Source: Kosakonia oryzae
Lineage (GTDB): Bacteria; Pseudomonadota; Gammaproteobacteria; Enterobacterales; Enterobacteriaceae
DNA: 64,000 bases
Assembly (NCBI RefSeq): GCF_001658025.2
Contig: NZ_CP014007.2
Coordinates: 3,596,001-3,660,000, forward strand
Direction: 5' to 3'
The translations under genes were made by a program, and so were the position numbers. Of this stretch, positions 10,096-19,000 are shown piece by piece (position 1 is the stretch's first letter; each line of letters begins with the position of its first letter). The notes under the pieces are model-generated. The model did not search any database. It saw only the letters and a list, made by a program, of their open reading frames with translations, and had not been told where the DNA came from.

Positions 10096-10951
10096 ACTTT
10101 AGCTCTTGATTGCCTTTAAGATTATGATATTCAGGGGGATATGCAGGCGATTCAATTAAAGCGACGCGATGATGTTTATCACGCAAGGCGCGAGCAAATT
10201 TAACCTGAAGTTCAAAGGGGGTGATTTGATCCTGGAGATTACCAATGACCAGAATCTGACGCTGCGGGTCAGGAGGAATATTATCAACGTGATAGAGCGG
10301 ATCATAAGGATTAGCCAGGCCGGTAATATCTTTCCCCGCATCGCTGCGCTCACCACGCTCTTTACGCAGCACTTCTGCCCGATTAAGAAGATCCCAGGCT
10401 CCTGAAGTTAAAATCGCGCAGCGAATATCAGTACGCCCGAGCGTTAATAATGCTGAGGCCGCAGTTGCGCCGCCGCTATGGCCTGCCAAAATAAACTGCC
10501 CGATATTGTATTGTTGGCGCAGCCGGTCCAGCGTGGCGTTTAACGCCAGAAATTCAGCGCGTTGCCGACGGTTATAGTGATTACCGCTGGAGCCGTAAGT
10601 GCCAGGTCTGGCAACAATAACGACCGGTAAGCCGGTTCGCATACTGAATTTTTTGGCGATTTTTCGTTGTGCCGTTGCGGTATTTGCCGGAATAGTTTCA
10701 GGATCGCGCTTGATAAAAGGGACGCGATCGCCCAGAAATACCACCACAACCAGCGGTGCATTTTGCATATTTCCACCTGCAAAATAGCGGATGCAGTCAA
10801 CTCCGCCATCATATTTAACCCAGACTTCATCAGCCGTAATGGGACAATTACTGCTAATAGCTTTTTGATTCCATAACAAGGGTATATCTGCATAAACAGA
10901 AATGGATAAAAAAAATAATGTGATTATTCCGATACGCAGTTGAAATGGCAT
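10055..10951 (-). CDS. Secreted alpha/beta hydrolase
   Basis: This 298-residue protein has an N-terminal signal peptide (LRIGIITLFFLSISVYA) and an alpha/beta-hydrolase core. The nucleophile elbow is GHSGG (around residue 160); the likely acid is Asp in GNLQDQITPFE and the likely base His is in PEYHNL. It should be periplasmic and act on an ester, amide or peptide; the substrate is unknown. A good Shine-Dalgarno (AGGGG) sits upstream on the minus strand. The 3' end overlaps the ligase/CapA gene by 41 bp, which suggests one operon and a substrate made by that pathway. Confidence 0.8.
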   Translation of the reverse strand: MPFQLRIGIITLFFLSISVYADIPLLWNQKAISSNCPITADEVWVKYDGGVDCIRYFAGGNMQNAPLVVVVFLGDRVPFIKRDPETIPANTATAQRKIAKKFSMRTGLPVVIVARPGTYGSSGNHYNRRQRAEFLALNATLDRLRQQYNIGQFILAGHSGGATAASALLTLGRTDIRCAILTSGAWDLLNRAEVLRKERGERSDAGKDITGLANPYDPLYHVDNIPPDPQRQILVIGNLQDQITPFELQVKFARALRDKHHRVALIESPAYPPEYHNLKGNQELKYVKQCTSARMAKR

Positions 10952-11055
10952 ATTTGTCCCCTGAACCAGAACAATAGGCTGCTACAATTGCAGGGTATAA
11001 ACCTGAAATTATTAAGAATAGATGTTGCTGGCGCTAAAAATTAACGGGGAGCCAA
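10952..11055. promoter_or_regulatory. Divergent promoter region between hydrolase/ligase and toroid/lap genes
   Basis: Only 104 bp separate the leftward hydrolase start from the rightward toroid-protein start. Both genes have clear Shine-Dalgarno sequences (AGGGG leftward; GGGGAG at 11044-11050 rightward). The spacer is AT-rich and holds a TATAAA hexamer near 11015. The promoters must be back to back, so both arms are probably co-regulated. Confidence 0.45.
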
Positions 11056-12735
11056 ATGTCGCTTCATCAATTACTTACACATATACAGCCCGCCGCAGAA
11101 CAACTGGATATTAGCACGCTTTCCTCCCCCTCACCTGGCTGGGTTATTTTTTTCAGCGCCAGCGATGGTAAAAGCCGTGCACAAGTTGCGTGCGGGCGCG
11201 GCCAGCGTTTCGATGAAGCATGGCAGAACGGAGCCGCTGCATTGCAACAGTTATGTGGTCTCCGGGAGGCAGAGATAATCTGGCTGCGCGTTGATATCGT
11301 TGAACAGGTTGAAAAGCTGCGTTGGGAGAAATTGCAGCAGAAGCTGGCGGCGACCAAACGTAACTATTTTCGTTGGGGATTAAGTTTCGATCCTGCGTTT
11401 AACTATGCCTTTCTGGAACAGGAAATTGCTGCCAATGCGCTGCTGTATGACGGAAAACAGGGCGTCGCGACGCCCAATAGTGCAAATCTGGCGCACTTTA
11501 CCCGGCGGCGTTTTGGCGCGCGATTCGACTGGCCGCAGGAGGCGGATCGGCCGATCTGGCGCTTCAAGACCAGAGCGCTTTTTTCCGACGGTAAAACGCT
11601 ACTGCCCATTGAATCTCAGGGACGAAACTCAGGGTATCGTCAGCTAACACAGTGGCAGGATGAGCTGGAGATGATGATCCTGTCGGCCACCGATTATCTG
11701 GCGCACCAGATAAAACCTGACGGCCAGTATGAATATGGCTGGTTTCCCTGTTTTGACCGCCGGATCCCCACCTACAACACATTACGCCACGCCAGTTCGA
11801 CCTATGCCTTGCTTGAAGGCTGGGAAGTCAGTCGCAACGATGATCAGCGAAGGGCTATCGAACGCGCCCTGAAATACCTGAGCGATGAACTGATTCAAAA
11901 TTATCAACTGCCCGATGGCAGCAGCGCGGATTTTCTTATCGATAGCGGTAATGAAATCAAGCTGGGCGGTAACGCGGTCTGTATCCTGGCGATGGCAAAA
12001 TATACTGAACTTACCGCCGATGATCGTTATCTTGCGCAGATGAACCGGCTGGCGAATGGCATTTGTTATATGCAGGATTCGCACACCGGCGCTTTTGTGC
12101 ATGTCTTGCATGCGTCTGATTTATCACTAAAAGCTGAGCACCGTATTATCTATTACGATGGCGAAGCCGCTTTTGCGCTGATGCGCCTGTACGGAATTAC
12201 CCGCGAGCCGCGCTGGCTGTCCTGCGTTGAACGGGCGATGGACTATTTTATCGCTCAGCGGCACTGGCAGGCGCACGATCACTGGTTAAGCTACTGTGTG
12301 AATGAGTTGACGCTCTATCGTCCGCTTGAACGTTATTACCAGTTTGGCCTTGACAACGTCCATGGCCATCTTGATTTTGTACTGAACCGGATCACAACCT
12401 ATCCAACACTGCTGGAACTGATGATGGCGGCGGCAAAAATGATTGCCCGCCTGGCGGAATCTGAGCACCGGCATTTGTTAAAAGAACACGATCCTGAAAA
12501 ATTTTCTCTGGCGCTGGAAACTCGCGCCCGTTATCTGGCTAATGGTTTTTTTTGGCCGGAACTGGCGATGTTTTTTAAAAATCCATCGCGTATCGTTGGC
12601 AGTTTTTTTATTCGCCACCACAGCTATCGGGTCAGGATTGATGATGTCGAACACTATCTTTCAGGTTACATCGCCTATCGAAAATACTGGCAGCAACAAG
12701 CCGCTCATCATACTGAACAAAATTCTGCCCCTTAG
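11056..12735 (+). CDS. Alpha/alpha-toroid-like protein of unknown function
   Basis: This is a 559-residue soluble protein with no signal peptide. From about residue 200 on it shows repeated helix pairs with Trp, Tyr and His in the turns ([62 protein letters not shown]), typical of alpha/alpha-barrel glycosidases, epimerases and lyases. The N-terminal 130 residues are a separate region I do not recognise. I cannot assign a reaction. It is divergent from the hydrolase and ligase/CapA genes and lies 9 bp before lapG, so it bridges the two modules. Confidence 0.7.
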   Translation: MSLHQLLTHIQPAAEQLDISTLSSPSPGWVIFFSASDGKSRAQVACGRGQRFDEAWQNGAAALQQLCGLREAEIIWLRVDIVEQVEKLRWEKLQQKLAATKRNYFRWGLSFDPAFNYAFLEQEIAANALLYDGKQGVATPNSANLAHFTRRRFGARFDWPQEADRPIWRFKTRALFSDGKTLLPIESQGRNSGYRQLTQWQDELEMMILSATDYLAHQIKPDGQYEYGWFPCFDRRIPTYNTLRHASSTYALLEGWEVSRNDDQRRAIERALKYLSDELIQNYQLPDGSSADFLIDSGNEIKLGGNAVCILAMAKYTELTADDRYLAQMNRLANGICYMQDSHTGAFVHVLHASDLSLKAEHRIIYYDGEAAFALMRLYGITREPRWLSCVERAMDYFIAQRHWQAHDHWLSYCVNELTLYRPLERYYQFGLDNVHGHLDFVLNRITTYPTLLELMMAAAKMIARLAESEHRHLLKEHDPEKFSLALETRARYLANGFFWPELAMFFKNPSRIVGSFFIRHHSYRVRIDDVEHYLSGYIAYRKYWQQQAAHHTEQNSAP

Positions 12736-12744
12736 TAGTGGCTT

Positions 12745-13449
12745 ATGAACGAGCGCTCCTACTCAACCAGAGCAGGCCACGGCAGGCAGCGATATGTGTG
12801 CTTCTGGTTGTTGCTTGTGTTTCTGTTTTCTCCAGGTGGATTGGCCGCCGGATGGGATTTCAATGCGATTAATTCCCGCACGCGCCAGTTATATGGCGCA
12901 GCGACGCCCGCAGCTCAGCAACGAATTGATCAATGGGCAATATTGGTGAATAACCCGCCGCAGGAATCGATTAAAGGAAAGTTAAATCGTGTGAACCAGT
13001 TTTTTAATCAACGCATGCTTTTTCGCGATGACAAACTGGTCTGGGGAAAGGAAGACTACTGGGCAACACCGATTGAATTTTTACGTAAAGGTGAAGGCGA
13101 CTGCGAGGATTATGCGTTAGCCAAATATTTCACATTGCGGGAAATTGGCGTACCCGCCAGTCAGTTACGCATCACCTATGTCAAAGCAATAAAACTGAAC
13201 CAGGCGCATATGGTGGTGACGTGGTATGCCACGCCGGACGCCATACCACTGGTGCTGGATAATTTGAATACCGCGATTTTACCGGCCACACAGCGTCCGG
13301 ATCTTCTGCCGGTTTATGCATTTAACGGCGAGGGGTTATGGCTGCCAGGAGCCGGGGGAAATAAACGTGTCGGCGACAGTAAGCGGTTATCCCGCTGGCA
13401 GGATCTTCTCACAAGAATGCGTGCGGAAGGATTTGTCATTCAAGAATAG
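12745..13449 (+). CDS. lapG: LapG-type periplasmic cysteine protease
   Basis: This 234-residue protein belongs to the bacterial transglutaminase-like cysteine protease family. A signal peptide (CFWLLLVFLFSPGGLAAG) precedes the catalytic triad Cys120 (GEGDCEDYA), His155 (NQAHMVV) and Asp172 (LVLDNLN). The acidic residues flanking the Cys (Asp119, Glu121) correspond to the calcium site known in LapG. In Pseudomonas, LapG cuts the N-terminal part of the adhesin LapA and releases it from the cell surface. The gene sits between the toroid gene and lapD; the lapD Shine-Dalgarno overlaps its stop. Confidence 0.92.
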   Translation: MNERSYSTRAGHGRQRYVCFWLLLVFLFSPGGLAAGWDFNAINSRTRQLYGAATPAAQQRIDQWAILVNNPPQESIKGKLNRVNQFFNQRMLFRDDKLVWGKEDYWATPIEFLRKGEGDCEDYALAKYFTLREIGVPASQLRITYVKAIKLNQAHMVVTWYATPDAIPLVLDNLNTAILPATQRPDLLPVYAFNGEGLWLPGAGGNKRVGDSKRLSRWQDLLTRMRAEGFVIQE

Positions 13450-13458
13450 GAGATTGCC

Positions 13459-15375
13459 ATGTCATTGTATAAGCAGCTGCTGATCGGCATCTGTCTGTTT
13501 ACATTGGTTCTTTTATGCGGAAATTACGTTATCACGCTTGAAAGCTCACGTGAGCAGTACAGCAATCAGTTGAATTCGCACGCCCAGGATGCCGCGACCG
13601 CGCTGGGCGTTGCGCTGACCGGCCATATTGACGACCCGGCAGTGATTGAGCTGATGGTCGATTCCATTTTTGACAGCGGTTATTTCTACAGTATTCGCCT
13701 GGTTGATGTGAAGAGTGGGAAGACGTTAATTGAGCGAAAAGGCACGCCGCAAAGCGCCAATGTTCCACGCTGGTTCGCCCATCTGGTAAGACTGCGGCCA
13801 GGCGTGGGCGATGCCATCGTGATGGATGGCTGGATTCAGGCAGCACGTGTTGAAGTGGTCAGCCATCAGATGTTTTCGGTGGCCCGATTATGGAACAACA
13901 TGGTTGCCAGTTTCCTGTGGTTAAGCCTGTGCAGTTTGCTGTGCATTTTGTGTGCGATGTTCATGTTGCGCCGCAGCCTGCGTCCTTTGAATAACGTTGT
14001 TGAGCAGGCTCGCTCCATCTGCCACCGTGAGTTTCGTAAAGTCACCGATGTGCCTAAAACACCGGAGCTAATGCGCGTTGTCGAAGCCAGCAACATGATG
14101 GTTTCGCAACTGAAAGCCCTGTTTCATGAACAAGCAGAACGCACCGAATCCCTGCGCGCAGCCGCCTATCACGATAGCCTGACGGAACTCAATAACCGGC
14201 GCGCATTTGATATCAAACTGCAATCACTGCTGAGCGATGAAGAGAGCAAAGAGGGAAACCTTATTTTGCTGCGGGTGCAGGATCTTACCGGGTTAAATCA
14301 GCGCGTCGGCGCAGAAAAAGCCGATGAGCTACTGAAATCCATTGCCACGATTTTGCGCGAACTGCTGAAACGCTTTCTGCACAACGAGGGGTTTCTCGCC
14401 CGCATCCGCGGCAGTGAATTTGCGCTCCTGACCGGCGAGTTTCTACCGGCAGAACTGGAAAACTTGTTGTCCCAGCGGCTGAAAGCGCTTAACGATACGG
14501 GAATGAGCGATATCTCGCCCGTGGCCTATTTCACGCATGTCACCTTTCGGGCAGGTGACACGCCACAGGCGGTGCTGGCGCAGGCCGAAACGGAGAAACA
14601 TTTCGCAGCAGATCCGTGGATAACCACAACGGGTTACGGTGAGGAAAACCATCATCAGTGGCTTAGCAAACTCGAAAAAGTATTGAATGCAGAAAAGTTT
14701 ATCCTTTTCGCGCAGCCGGTATTTTCCTGTCACGATCAACAGCGCATTTTGCACTATAAAGTGCTGGCGCGAATAAAAGAGGATAATGGCGAATTAACGC
14801 CTGCCGGACATTTCATGCCCTGGATTCATCGATTTTCGCTTAGCTTTCGCATGGATTTAGTCATGCTTAAACAAGTACTGCGTGAAATGACAAATATCCC
14901 CTACCCTTTAGCGCTGAGCATTAGTGGTGAAAGCGTAGCGAATGACGAAAAACTGGATGCGATATTACAGCTGTTAAAAAATGCGCCGAATCAGGCCAGT
15001 CACTTAACTCTCGAACTGGATGAAAATGAATTGCCCCATGCCGAACGCGTCAATGAAGTGGTTAATAAACTTAAAGCCGTGGGTTGCCATCTGGGTATTC
15101 AGCATTTTGGCGGTAGATTCAATTTGATAGGTAATTTACCGCAATGGGGGCTGGCCTGGATAAAAGTGGACGGTGCCTATATTCATCTTATTGATAAAGA
15201 AGAAGACAAAAGAATTTTTATTGAAGCGATGTACTGGGCGACCCGGCAAATCGATCTTCCGCTTATTGCTGAGCGAGTGGAAACATCCGGAGAATTGGCG
15301 ATACTCAATAAAATAGGTCTCTATGGAGCAATGGGCCGTTACTTCGGCGAGCCCGGTTTATTGTCGAAACAATAA
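13459..15375 (+). CDS. lapD: LapD-type c-di-GMP receptor (degenerate GGDEF-EAL)
   Basis: This 638-residue inner-membrane protein has a first membrane segment (residues about 7-25), a periplasmic output domain, a second membrane segment (about 148-170), a HAMP linker, then GGDEF and EAL domains. Both enzymatic signatures are lost: RGSEF replaces GGDEF and KVLAR replaces the EAL motif, as in Pseudomonas LapD, which binds c-di-GMP without making or cutting it. The output domain has Trp125 in DGWIQA, at the position of the Trp that contacts LapG in Pseudomonas. When loaded with c-di-GMP such receptors hold LapG and keep the adhesin on the surface. Shine-Dalgarno AGGAG overlaps the lapG stop. Confidence 0.92.
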   Translation: MSLYKQLLIGICLFTLVLLCGNYVITLESSREQYSNQLNSHAQDAATALGVALTGHIDDPAVIELMVDSIFDSGYFYSIRLVDVKSGKTLIERKGTPQSANVPRWFAHLVRLRPGVGDAIVMDGWIQAARVEVVSHQMFSVARLWNNMVASFLWLSLCSLLCILCAMFMLRRSLRPLNNVVEQARSICHREFRKVTDVPKTPELMRVVEASNMMVSQLKALFHEQAERTESLRAAAYHDSLTELNNRRAFDIKLQSLLSDEESKEGNLILLRVQDLTGLNQRVGAEKADELLKSIATILRELLKRFLHNEGFLARIRGSEFALLTGEFLPAELENLLSQRLKALNDTGMSDISPVAYFTHVTFRAGDTPQAVLAQAETEKHFAADPWITTTGYGEENHHQWLSKLEKVLNAEKFILFAQPVFSCHDQQRILHYKVLARIKEDNGELTPAGHFMPWIHRFSLSFRMDLVMLKQVLREMTNIPYPLALSISGESVANDEKLDAILQLLKNAPNQASHLTLELDENELPHAERVNEVVNKLKAVGCHLGIQHFGGRFNLIGNLPQWGLAWIKVDGAYIHLIDKEEDKRIFIEAMYWATRQIDLPLIAERVETSGELAILNKIGLYGAMGRYFGEPGLLSKQ

Positions 15376-15412
15376 GTTACTAGCCACACCATAACTACAA
15401 CAGGAGTTAAGC

Positions 15413-15754
15413 ATGCATTACATTGAACGCGATGCGGAAGGACGAATTACCCGAGTGGAATCCACGCCATTTGCAGGAATGGTGGAACAGCACGAAGAAG
15501 ATACGCAAGAAATCACCGAGTGGATTCGTATACATACCATGCATCAGGAGACGCTTAAACGGCTCCAGCAAAGCGATCTTGAAATGGTTCGTGTGCTGGA
15601 GGATCTTATTGAAGTATTGATGAGTAAAGGAATTATTAGTATTACCGACCTGCCGCAAGCCGCGCAAACCAAATTGATTAATCGTACGCAAGCGCGACTG
15701 ACACTTAGCGGGCTGGAACGTTTAATCGATGATGAAGATGAGGGGATCTTCTGA
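15413..15754 (+). CDS. Small acidic protein of the lap operon, function unknown
   Basis: This is a 113-residue soluble protein with a good Shine-Dalgarno (CAGGAG) 37 bp after lapD. It starts MHYIERDAEGRITRVES and is helical, with many Glu, Asp and Leu residues; it ends in DDEDEGIF. No signal peptide or membrane segment is visible. I do not recognise a function. Its place between the LapD receptor and the giant adhesin suggests it serves the same system. Confidence 0.75.
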   Translation: MHYIERDAEGRITRVESTPFAGMVEQHEEDTQEITEWIRIHTMHQETLKRLQQSDLEMVRVLEDLIEVLMSKGIISITDLPQAAQTKLINRTQARLTLSGLERLIDDEDEGIF

Positions 15755-15767
15755 ATTACTTTTCACT

Positions 15768-15943
15768 TTCAGAATAATCATCAACTTATAATAAACACTC
15801 TTTTTTAGGACAAATCACATAACTTTTAAATAACATTTCTCTTTTATCTTAGGAATAATCTCCAGCCTTAAAATAAGATGACCCTTAGGAAAAATCACAT
15901 TTCCTCAGGAATCATATTGATTTTATTTTAAGAAAAATCACCA
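15768..15943 (+). promoter_or_regulatory. Array of five Rcs-like direct repeats
   Basis: Five copies of a 16-bp motif, all in one orientation, begin at 15768 (TTCAGAATAATCATCA), 15805 (TTAGGACAAATCACAT), 15849 (TTAGGAATAATCTCCA), 15885 (TTAGGAAAAATCACAT) and 15928 (TTAAGAAAAATCACCA). Spacings are 37, 44, 36 and 43 bp. The third copy fits 13 of 14 positions of the RcsB box as I recall it (KMRGAWTMWYCTGS); the others fit 9 to 12. A role for the Rcs phosphorelay, or another repeated-site regulator, is an inference. Confidence 0.55.
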
Positions 15944-15974
15944 TCTTTAAAAGAACGCTTTAGAAATAATGGCT

Positions 15975-16005
15975 TCGATACCGAATATAATTATTCGGGC
16001 ATCGA
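15975..16005. promoter_or_regulatory. Palindrome enclosing a TATAAT box
   Basis: The sequence CCGAATA-TAAT-TATTCGG (15981-15998) is a perfect inverted repeat, extended by outer arms TCGAT and ATCGA. It contains TATAAT at 15986-15991, with no good -35 hexamer 17 bp upstream, as expected of an activator-dependent promoter. If transcription starts further upstream it would instead form a hairpin in the adhesin mRNA leader. Confidence 0.45.
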
Positions 16006-16077
16006 CCATTTAATTTAACAAATGCATTTCTGATTATTCAGCGGCAAAGATCTGACGTATTTAAGAGGTTAATTTAT

Positions 16078-19000
16078 ATGAGTGTCGGGGTCGTAAAAAC
16101 AGTTATAGGACAAGTCTTTGCGACCTCCCCTGACGGTAGCAGACATCTACTGGTTGAAGGCGACACGATCCTGGAAGGAGAGCAAATTGATACGGGTGCC
16201 GAAGGTGCCATTTCGATTACCTTATCCGATGGAAAAACCCTCGATTTGGGCCGTGATACCCATTGGGATAGCAACGACGCGACTTTAAGCACGGGATCCG
16301 ACAGCCCATCCACGGACGTTGAAGCCATCCAGCAGGCGATTGCCGCCGGGCAGGACCCGACACAAACCCTTGAAGCACCTGCCGCAGGCCCGAATGCCAA
16401 CGCCACACCCGCCACGCCGGGTGGTGTCGAGGAAGGCGGTAGCCACACTCACGTCATCCTCGATCTTACCGGTGAGATCCTCGATCCCACCGCCGGATAC
16501 CCCACAGCCGGAATTGATAATCCCGATGGCGACCTGCGTGAAGAATTAGGCCTTCCTGCATCCGAACAAGGCTCCGAAATCGCTGCCGCGAATGCGGATG
16601 CTGATTCTGACGCTGATGCGGATGCGGATGCCGATGCGGATGCAGATGCCGATGCGGATGCCGATGCAGACGCGGATGCCGATGCGGACGCGGATTCCGA
16701 TGCGGATGCAGACGCCGATGCAGATTCTGATGCCGACTCTGACGCCGATTCCGACGCTGATTCAGACGCCGACTCCGATGCTGATTCAGACGCCGACTCC
16801 GATGCGGATTCCGATGCTGACTCGGACGCTGACTCCGACGCTGATGCGGACGCAGATTCTGATGCAGACGCCGATGCGGATGCTGATTCTGACGCGGATG
16901 CAGATGCCGATGCGGACGCGGATGCAGATGCGGATTCCGACGCAGACGCGGATGCAGATTCTGATGCCGATGCTGACGCCGATGCCGACGCGGATGCGGA
17001 TGCGGATGCCGACTCCGACGCAGATTCTGATGCAGACGCAGATTCGGACGCTGACTCCGATGCAGACGCGGACGCGGATGCCGACTCTGACGCAGATTCT
17101 GACGCCGATTCCGATGCGGACGCCGATTCTGATGCCGATGCAGATGCTGACGCCGATGCCGATGCCGACGCGGATGCTGATGCGGATGCGGATGCGGATT
17201 CCGACGCAGATGCCGATGCGGATTCTGACGCTGATTCCGATGCTGACTCGGACGCGGATGCTGATGCGGACTCCGATGCCGACGCAGACTCCGATGCCGA
17301 CTCCGATGCGGATGCGGATTCTGATGCCGATTCCGACGCGGATGCCGATGCCGATGCCGATGCCGATGCCGACGCGGATGCCGATGCCGACTCTGACGCC
17401 GATGCCGATGCCGATTCTGACGCAGATGCCGATGCAGACACGGACGCAGATTCCGACGCGGATGCAGATTCTGATGCGGATGCAGACGCCGACTCGGATA
17501 CTGACGCGGATGCAGATTCTGATGCAGATGCTGATTCTGACGCTGATTCCGATGCGGACTCGGACGCCGATGCAGATTCGGACGCTGACTCCGACGCTGA
17601 TGCCGATGCTGACTCCGACGCGGATGCCGATGCGGATTCTGACGCCGATGCAGATGCCGACTCTGATGCGGATGCAGATGCCGATGCGGATGCGGATGCG
17701 GATGCGGATGCGGATGCGGATGCGGATGCGGATGCGGATGCGGATGCGGATGCGGATGCGGATGCTGACTCCGACGCAGACGCGGATTCTGACGCAGATG
17801 CCGATGCTGACTCCGATGCAGACGCGGATTCTGACGCAGATGCCGATGCTGACTCCGATGCCGATTCTGATGCTGATGCAGACGCAGATGCGGACACCGA
17901 CTCGGATGCCGACGCAGACGCAGATGCGGATTCTGACGCAGATGCAGACGCCGATGCGGACGCTGATGCCGATGCGGATGCTGATGCAGATTCCGATGCG
18001 GACGCAGACGCTGATGCAGATGCAGATGCAGAGGCTGACTCGGACGCTGATTCCGACGCAGATGCCGATTCTGACGCGGACGCCGATGCAGATGCCGACG
18101 CGGACGCTGATGCGGATGCGGATGCGGATGCGGATGCGGATTCCGACGCAGATGCCGATGCGGATTCCGATGCTGATGCCGATTCTGATGCAGACTCCGA
18201 TGCCGATTCTGACGCGGACGCCGATGCCGATGCAGATTCCGACGCAGACGCAGATTCGGACGCTGACGCGGATTCCGATTCCGATTCCGACGCCGATGCC
18301 GATGCGGATGCCGACGCGGACGCTGATGCGGATTCTGATGCTGATTCGGATGCAGACGCAGATTCGGACGCTGACTCCGATGCAGATGCGGATGCCGATG
18401 CCGACGCCGATTCCGACGCTGATGCAGACTCCGATGCCGACGCGGATGCCGATTCTGATGCCGATTCTGATGCGGATGCAGATGCAGATTCTGACGCTGA
18501 TGCGGATGCAGATGCAGATTCTGACGCTGATGCGGATGCAGATGCCGATGCCGATGCTGACTCTGACGCGGATGCGGATGCCGACGCGGATTCCGACGCA
18601 GACGCAGATTCGGACGCTGACGCGGATTCCGATTCCGATTCCGACGCCGATGCCGATGCGGATGCCGACGCGGACGCTGATGCGGATTCTGATGCTGATT
18701 CGGATGCAGACGCAGATTCGGACGCTGACTCCGATGCAGATGCGGATGCCGATGCCGACGCCGATTCCGACGCTGATGCAGACTCCGATGCCGACGCGGA
18801 TGCCGATTCTGATGCCGATTCTGATGCGGATGCAGATGCAGATTCTGACGCTGATGCGGATGCAGATGCAGATTCTGACGCTGACGCGGATGCGGATGCC
18901 GACGCGGATTCCGACGCAGATGCCGATTCTGACGCGGACTCTGACGCAGATTCCGACGCTGATGCAGATGCAGACGCCGATTCCGACGCGGATGCCGATG

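Larger units (their letters stand above)
15755..16077. promoter_or_regulatory. AT-rich leader and regulatory region of the giant adhesin gene
   Basis: This 323-bp gap is clearly more AT-rich than its neighbours. It holds five same-strand copies of a motif close to TTAGGANNAATCAC (listed separately), a palindrome around a perfect TATAAT at 15986-15991, and an AAGAGG Shine-Dalgarno about 9 bp before the adhesin ATG at 16078. It is the likely main control region of the adhesin and its secretion genes. Confidence 0.7.

Noticed and set aside
11022-11030. TTAAGAATA as an Rcs site in the divergent promoter
   Set aside because: Only half of the motif fits; the second half does not match, so I do not call a site.
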